DNA of 64,000 bases, taken from the NCBI GenBank assembly GCA_922989275.2, contig OV277864.1:6944001-7008000 (forward strand), written 5' to 3'. Below, piece by piece: positions 57,305 through 64,000 of the stretch. Below the pieces are notes generated by a model. That model worked only from the letters and a program-made list of their open reading frames with translations. It was not told the DNA's origin and did not search any database. The DNA is from Gari tellinella. Taxonomy: Eukaryota > Mollusca > Bivalvia > Cardiida > Psammobiidae. Each line of letters opens with the position of its first letter. The stretch's first letter is position 1. The position numbers and the translations under genes were made by a program.

Positions 57305-59015
57305 CTGTAGTAGAAAGGTCGCTTATAACCGTGAACAAGTCGTTTCAACTCGACCAGATTCGGAAACACTCACAAAGATTTGTAACAGAAAATTGTCAAA
57401 ACATTTCTATGAATTGCCATGCATTGATTGTTTCTGTAGATAAATCGTAAATAACTCTTAATACTCCGTTAATGTCGTAAACAGGTTGCAACGACGCGTA
57501 ACCCAACTATTTGCAAGTAAGAGTTTAGTTTAGACGACGCGGGATGCGGCGTATCTATTTTGATAGGGGTTATGGTCCTATTTTTAAAGGAAAATTTAGA
57601 AGAATAAATAAGAATATATGCTACGTATATTAACCTAGCAGGGCGGAGCTTGCCTTTGGCAAAGATAAATTAATTTGCATTGGACTTTAGGGGTGATAGG
57701 TATAGCTCCGATATATTGTCCGATACGTTCAACATGGAGACAACGGCAGACGAGAACGGTGGATTCAGTTAGTTAAACAAACATGCTGCTGCAGCCAAAT
57801 TTGAAATGCAAAGGTCGTCATCGAAGACCACCCTTCCAGGTACCAGCAAATCGGTCTATAAAGAGAGGCAAACCATATTTGTTGCCGGTGATCCTATTAC
57901 ATGTACTTAGAGTTTCTGCAGTAAGTTTTGTTTTAGTGCTTATAATTTATAACAGGTGACTGCTTATTGACGCTGAAAACTCGTGCTAAAGATAGTAGAG
58001 CGTTTCAGTAAATACATCGTAATAACTCGCACGAAACCGTAAACTACTTGTAACAATTCATTAAAACTGTAAATGCACCCACAAAATGCCAAAACACGAC
58101 AGAATCGGTAACGTTTTCGGCTGCACACCCTTATGAGAGACGTTTAGAGAAACCCATAATAATATTATTGTTAGTGTTTCAAAATTAAAGACGTATGCCC
58201 TTCCCGTTGCAATCATTGCAAGGTCGATAATTGAGACAGTGATTGAAGACATTTTTTCGCTTAAACTTCTATGTAGAACGTGGTTATACTCAATAAAATG
58301 ATGTAATTGCAAATCGTCGGTGCTAAATGAAAATGAACAAATAGTTCAAGACAAACTATGACCGATTAATGAAGAACATTTATTTCAAACTGCTTGCAAA
58401 GATTAATCAGTTGTCCTGCAATAAGCAGTCATCTGTTTTAACTCATTGGCCCATATACGAATTATAGTTTTAAAGACAGGTGACCGCTTATGAATGAGAC
58501 GTTATTGTGTCCATGTATTCATATGCTGTAAATGCTTTTCATGCGGCGAAAATCGATGACCCATAATAAACAACCTTTTATATGTTTCGATATTCGAAAT
58601 GTTTTCGACATTGTTTATCCGTTTATTAATTTTTCCGCCGCCTGTAGAACAATTGGGAGATAAGACTCCTCATCGATTTTCAAAGACATGTGTTCGAATC
58701 TTTAACGAAAAGTTAAGCATTTTGGTTATATAAGTTGTAATTTGACAATAGCCTAATGTTACAAAGGTAAAACAAATGTTTGTTTCAAATTTTGATCTAT
58801 CGGTACATTTGCAGAAGTACACTTGACTACTGCAACTATGGTCAAATGCATTGAAAATGGGTTAAAGGTCGTAGGGAATATTTGAATTATTTTGGTCATA
58901 CTACAGCTAACATTTACTCTTTCCTCCCTGAAACTTTAAATGGAAAATTCCAGATTCCATTTTAGTCTAGTCCATTTCTGACTTTTAAGGGTTGTTTTTG
59001 TCAATGTTTGGCATT
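57305..59015. other. Mostly unannotated; possible signal-exon relic
   Basis: No intact gene. At about 58,120-58,239 the sequence ataataatattatt ... cccgttgcaatcattgca-aggtcga ... gagacag recalls the signal exon (FAVAIIA-RS) but has no ATG frame or proper donor. I infer a weak relic at best. Confidence 0.25.
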
Positions 59016-59019
59016 ATGA

Positions 59020-59085
59020 CAAACAGTGAAGACCCTGATCAGAGGGCTCCTTTCGGAGCCCTCTGATCTGGGTCTTCACTGTTTG
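59020..59085. repeat. Perfect hairpin, caaacagt type
   Basis: aaacagtgaagaccctgatc and its inverse, with centre agagggctcctttcggagcc-ctct. The stem is intact although its sequence differs from the common version. Confidence 0.8.
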
Positions 59086-59297
59086 CACAGGACAAGTGTA
59101 CTATTCACATGTACACTGTTTGAAAAGGACGCCTCTATGCGGGACTAGGGTTCAAAGGGTTAAACTATCTATTTAACGACGGTGTAATGTTAAGTTACGA
59201 TTGCATGTATACCGCAGATTTACAACGTTCAAAGCCGTCTGGCTTCCTATGGCTATATGTACTACGTCTATCAGTACGATGAACTACGAATGTATTA

Positions 59298-59653
59298 CAA
59301 CGCTCCCTCCCTACAACGGCCCTCCCAACAATGACTCCCTCTCTACAATGACGCTTGGTGCTGTTCCCCAAACCAAACATAAATGTCCAACTTTTCCATG
59401 GCTGCAATACCATCTGCTTTAACTTGTCGTCTGCCGTTTCCTTCAAAGTAACATAATGGACATTGTGACAAAAATTCTTAATGACAAGTGACAAACAGAT
59501 TGAATCCAGACCAGACGCCGCGTAACGCGGCGTCAGGTCTGAATTCAAGCTGTTTGCAAGTGTATGCCAATTTCCCTCCCTATAACGAATCCCTCCTAAC
59601 ACCAAACACACTGTTTGTCTCACATTGGGTGACGTTGTAGAGAGGGAGCGCTG
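59298..59653. mobile_element. P1-family MITE
   Basis: ta|caacgctccctccctacaac ... gttgtagagagggagcgctg|ta. Core caaacagattgaatccagac ... gtctgaattcaagctgtttg around gccgcgtaacgcggc. Confidence 0.8.
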
Positions 59654-60699
59654 TACATTCACAATATTCAGTACGTTTGACTAAGACTAGCCACGTTCCA
59701 CTTCATTATACTACGGTCCCAAGTCACGGTCTTCTCTGGTCATGACGTAAAGTGTGACAAATGCTGAGAGCAACATAAGCGAGTTCTAGTGTTCAAAGAT
59801 ATATTAAATCCAATTGTTTCAGGTGGTCTGTCTGTGAACCTGCAAGAACCTCAAGTTAACCTTAAATTCAATAACAGGATTCACATCACAATGCATTGAT
59901 AACCTCTGTACATAAATGTTGTCTGCAATATTTGTCGTCTGAAAAAAACTCTCAAGTGATCAAACGTCGCAATCCAGATGAGACGCTTAGTTAATTGAAT
60001 TCTAACCAGGATCAATAATCTTTTAATCAAACATCACTAAGCCATTTTACCGTAGCGTGTTGTATGCTTCAACATGTTATAGGCTATAAACTCGTGTATT
60101 GTCTTCACTATCTTCACTCGTAACCAATACATTCGCAAACAGTTTATATCCAGATCTCGTTAAGCCTCGTCACATAGGATCTATGATGATTGACACGCTT
60201 ATCCTATCTTGAAAATAACATTTATATAAAAGCACACGACAGGCGCAGGTGGCAATTTTACTTTTCGTTCTACGAGTTGGTACAGTCAATTTTTGGTACA
60301 GTCAATTTTGTACTGTGTGACCTTTCTTTGAAAGAGCATGCAATAAAAAAATCCAGGTGGCTGCTAATGGGCGCGGAAAACACGTGCAACAAATCGCAGA
60401 GTGTTTCCGTAAATACCTCGTAACAACTCGCAATAAACCGTTAACAGCTCGTAAACAATTCGTTACAACTCTAAATGCATTATTAAAAGTGGCTAAATTC
60501 ATAAGAATTGATATACTTTTACCAACATGCGACAAACTTAAGGACTTATAGAAAAACCCATGAGCACCCCTTAAAAGCCTCATCATTCATGGCCATGCTC
60601 ATCATAACCGGTATAATAAAATGACAGTGCAAATACATGGTACATTATTGTGACTTAAGGTACTAGTTAAGATTTATTGTTCTGTTTTGATTTAAGACA

Positions 60700-61340
60700 G
60701 TATGAACAATCCGTTTGGACCCAGATCAGAAACATGGTAACTCGCTGTCTGACCAGGATTCAACTTGTATTCCTAATGCATATATTGATGAGTTCTCAAT
60801 AAAAACAAACACATAATTATATTGATAGATTAAACTGAGACACAGGTTTATTCTAACACCAACATAAAAAAAATGGTGTGGAAAGCACGGCAGGTAAGTC
60901 TTCGATTCAATACATCTTTTCAGATTTGAGTAGTCTCCCTTCTGCATTCATTTCACCATTCACACACGTAAAACCTACAGGGGACTAGGCGCACTGATGT
61001 TAGTATTGGTATACAAATTACAAACAGGTTGAAGGCTTATTAGATGTCAGGTAAATTTTTTTTAAATATCCCCAATCCTTTTACACTGTAAAGTTCTTAA
61101 CTGTATTGCTTGTGTTCAGGTTTAATTTTCTTTAAATAAATAACGTTATGTTTAACGTATACATTTCAATTATCAAACGATGAAGTATCTTTAGTTCCCA
61201 GCGAATATTTACTCTTTTTTTTATTCAAACAAAGAACCTTCTTTAGACAATGTCAGTGCTGTTAAATAGCATGCGTTGAAAGTATCGTCTACTTCAATGG
61301 TTCAAAGTTATATTTTGAGGATTCGTACAGGGGAATCAAA
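60700..61340 (+). repeat. Diverged unit remnant with candidate 5'-UTR donor
   Basis: The order of blocks matches the downstream part of the gene units: 'cagtttggacccagatcag', 'ggaaagcacggcag|gtaagt' (donor at 60,893), 'ctttagaca', 'ggattcgtacaggg'. The donor is closer to consensus than in other copies. I infer an older unit, upstream of the partial exon at the window edge. Confidence 0.45.
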
Positions 61341-61841
61341 CTATTTAGTAGTCTAATAGTCTAATCCCATAAAGCAGGCTTGGTTTTGGGCTGCGGGCAT
61401 AGCGCAGTCAATTATTTGTGTTATGTTTTCCCCGTGACAAGAGTTTGATCAGGGACCATATTTGTCACTTTCTTTTTTATTTCTGTTTTTTTTTACAAAA
61501 GAGTGATATGTAAAATAATCGTTTGTGCTTGTGTTTTTTTTGCATAATCTTAGTATGTGTAGCTGCTTCTAAGTTTGACTGTAATATAATATTTCTTTGC
61601 GTCTGATTTACATTATTTATGTATGCAATATAATATGTATGTATATAGTGCGGCGCCCATACATTTTGCCTGAAATTTATCGGTTCCATTTGATATACTC
61701 TAATGAACTGACAAGTCTTGCCGCAAGTTTGATTTTATTTTAGAATTTTACCTATATGTTTGTTTTTGCTAGCTTTTCAAATGTAATAGCACACATAGTT
61801 TGATTCTTCATATATGCTCAAAATATCTTAACTCTTATTAC

Positions 61842-62000
61842 TTTTCTTAAGCACTTTTAAGTTATACCCTTAGCTCTTTCAATTATTTTTATGCCTTTCA
61901 ATAATTTTAATTATATTTATTTTAACAGATCAGCTAAAAATAAAATTTAAAAATAATTGAAACAGCTAAGATTATGACTTAAAAGTGCTTAAGAAATATA
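61842..62000. repeat. AT-rich inverted repeat
   Basis: ttcttaagcacttttaagtt ... agctctttcaattattttt, mirrored by aaaaataattgaaacagct ... acttaaaagtgcttaagaa. It looks like a MITE. No coding content. Confidence 0.7.
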
Positions 62001-63212
62001 ATATGTTATTTATTTATGATTGCATATTGTGTAAGGAGGTTTTCAATTTAATTGCTTGAATGTAATTTAAATTATGTCTGTTTTATATGTAATTTTATGT
62101 TCAAGTCGGCTTTAAAAACACACTAGAGCATGTGTTCACCATGATGTCAACCCGACTTTATATATAAAAAATAGAAAACAGATATATTTATTCAGGAAAT
62201 AAATATGACTTGACTTTACCTTGAGAGCTTTGATAAGCCAAATACGCGTGCGGCCTGTTTTTAATACATCTCCTACTATCATCGTCTATCAAATTAAGCA
62301 ATCGCGTATTCAAATTATAATATTTACCACCATGTGCACTGTTTTAACCACCAATGAAGGTTGTGGAAATATTCCAGAGTTCATGTTCATACGTTCCCGT
62401 TTATTCTACGCAAGTATAACAGCAAAACCCAACACAACACTATCGTGCGCAGAACACGGGGGATTATTTTTAACATCTACGCCTCGTTTCATTTCTAAAT
62501 AACTTCCCTTTCGCAGAATGCGCCCGTTCCGTTTAAATCTATAATAAGATGAAAAGTCTTCCGTTTCGAAATGTTCGTCCGCTTTGATGTTTCAAAATTA
62601 TATTGCAAATATTCTAATTGAAAAGTTATCGGCACAAATGTCAAACAGTTTGAATTTTGATCACACACCGACGTGACGCGGCATCGTGTTACCTATATAT
62701 AATCGCAAGTAATAGTCTATTGGCATTGAGCTGTCTAAGCTTTAACAATAATAAGATAAATCGACTAACTATTTCACTACATCTACAAAGGCACTCTTAA
62801 ACAAATGTTTTCCTACTGAGATGCCGTGTAACTTTACGTCTGATCAGGGTGTACCCAGTTGGATGTGGGAGGATATAATCTACGCACTGCACGAAATGTA
62901 GCGTGGTAAGACTCGACCACAATTTGTCACCCTCACACTCATGCAAACACTACATACAAACACATTGGCGCTTTATGACCACTATTATGTCGCATTGCTG
63001 TAAAACCCAAATCAACAACTGCTCAGACGGTCAGGCAATCAAATCATACATAAATAAAGTGTAAATGTTAATAAAAAAAGTGATTGTACCTATTACCAAA
63101 CATACCACAAGGCGAATCGATGAGTTGAGTTTTTTGGCACCGGGATACTTTAAAAGTCATATAGTGCTGATAAATGATGAAATAAAATGCTGATATGGGA
63201 TGATTGAATGTA
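62001..63212. other. No gene seen
   Basis: A 93-codon frame at 62,221-62,502 has no supporting splice or homology features. A partial caaacagtttgaattttgatc hairpin lies at about 62,642. The rest is featureless. Confidence 0.4.
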
Positions 63213-63570
63213 CAGCGCTCCCTCTCTACAACGACACCCAATGGGAGACAACAACTATGTTCGTTGTTCGGAGGGAGTCGTTGTTGGGAGGGAAATGTGC
63301 TTACATTTGCAAACAGCTTAAATCCAGATCAGACGTCGCGTAACGCGGCGTCTGATCTTGATTCAAGCTGTTTGCCACTCATCATTATGGTTTTTTTTGT
63401 CAAAATGTCTAACATTTAATTTTGAGAAAGCCAGCAGGCGTCAATTTTAGGTAGACTATATTGCAGCCTAGAAATGGTTTGACATAATTATATTTTTGGG
63501 GGAACAGCGGCAATGGTCGTTGCAAGGAGGGAACCGTTGTTCGGAGGGCCGTTGTAGAGAGGGAGTACTG
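63213..63570. mobile_element. 358-bp P1-family MITE
   Basis: ta|cagcgctccctctctacaac ... gttgtagagagggagtactg|ta. Complete TIRs, core caaacagcttaaatccagat ... gattcaagctgtttgcc around cgcgtaacgcg. Confidence 0.85.
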
Positions 63571-63931
63571 TAGATTGTTTTGGCAAATGCCGTTCGCTGC
63601 GAAGTAGCGCATTAGATCAAAACCACCGACCTTTCTTCACTTTAGGTCTTGGCAGAGGAATGCTCTCTGATATATACACAGAAAACATTTCCCCTTTGAC
63701 AAGTAAGCCGAATATCCGCTGCAAGGTAGCAATGTCAGAATGGCGTCCGTGTGCTTAATCATTTAACACATGTGCTACTCAAAATTAATGACACGTACTT
63801 CAAATTGATTCATTAAACAGTAATTGTAGTAAAAGAATGTATTGATTTGGAAAGAAAACCACCAACAAACCCAGATATAGGCACAACACTCAATTTAATT
63901 GGCACATTATTTAATATTTATACATTTACAG

Positions 63932-64000
63932 TTTTTGGCCAGTTATGGGATCATGACATTAGCCTAGTATCTGTGGAATACCGGGAGTATGATTTGAAGG
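63932..64000 (+). CDS. Possible partial second exon of another family member (cut by window edge)
   Basis: A catttacag acceptor is followed by a frame open to the window end when entered in phase 1, as in all other members: FGQLWDHDISLVSVEYREYD, then LK. The end YREYDLK is comparable with TEDYGLK of gene 1 and VDYELK of genes 2, 4 and 5, at a similar distance from the acceptor. Similarity is short and the signal exon was not found, so this is tentative. Another reading of the alignment would make it frameshifted. Confidence 0.3.

Overview
The window looks like nuclear DNA of a bivalve mollusc. It is AT-rich and intron-rich, with no bacterial-style gene packing. It is crowded with short palindromic DNA transposons (MITEs). 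It also holds interspersed repeats of the type seen in bivalve genomes: a pearl/HINE-like element with about 165-bp core repeats and a GAC microsatellite tail, and the 'gcatatag ... gtctgtccgtccg' repeats. The species cannot be named from sequence alone.

The only genes I can support form one tandem family on the + strand between 4.9 and 48.5 kb, with a possible further member cut by the right edge. Each gene has a first coding exon that starts exactly 7 nt after a splice acceptor. That exon is 82 coding nt long, encodes a signal peptide (core FRIILFWNIFAVAI) and ends at a GTACA donor. A phase-1 intron leads to a second coding exon. This encodes an acidic pro-region (L-E/D-P-x-R-x-L-x-A), a basic cluster directly before (A/I)QLQ, and a variable, mostly Gly/Asp/His/Tyr-rich mature part, in some copies a 27-31-residue repeat with internal VEKR sites. 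I read the products as small secreted, proteolytically processed precursors of unknown function. Genes 2 (13.3-16.0 kb), 5 (38.9-41.4 kb) and 6 (46.2-48.5 kb) look intact. Gene 1 (4.9-6.3 kb) has a late frameshift. Gene 3 (25.4-26.8 kb) has lost half its signal exon and its splice acceptor. Gene 4 (31.8-34.5 kb) has a nonsense codon.

Layout: 0.4-4.8 kb holds a SINE, MITEs, mollusc repeats and a nested AT-rich inverted repeat. From 4.9 to about 46.2 kb there are tandem units of two types: alpha (genes 1 and 3, long repeats) and beta (genes 2, 4 and 5). Unit 4 is a chimera, beta up to about 35,183 and alpha after it. This implies an ancestral alpha-beta module in three copies and the later loss of one alpha gene by unequal crossing-over. 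Gene 6, at 46.2-48.5 kb, is the most diverged complete member. From 50.7 to 54.2 kb lies a nested fold-back element with arms of short 'aaagcg' repeats, carrying a mariner in one arm. From 54.2 to 64 kb there are more MITEs, a diverged unit remnant near 60.7-61.3 kb and a candidate partial exon at the edge.

Comparing units with each other gives natural empty sites for several insertions. This fixes their ends and target-site duplications without outside data.
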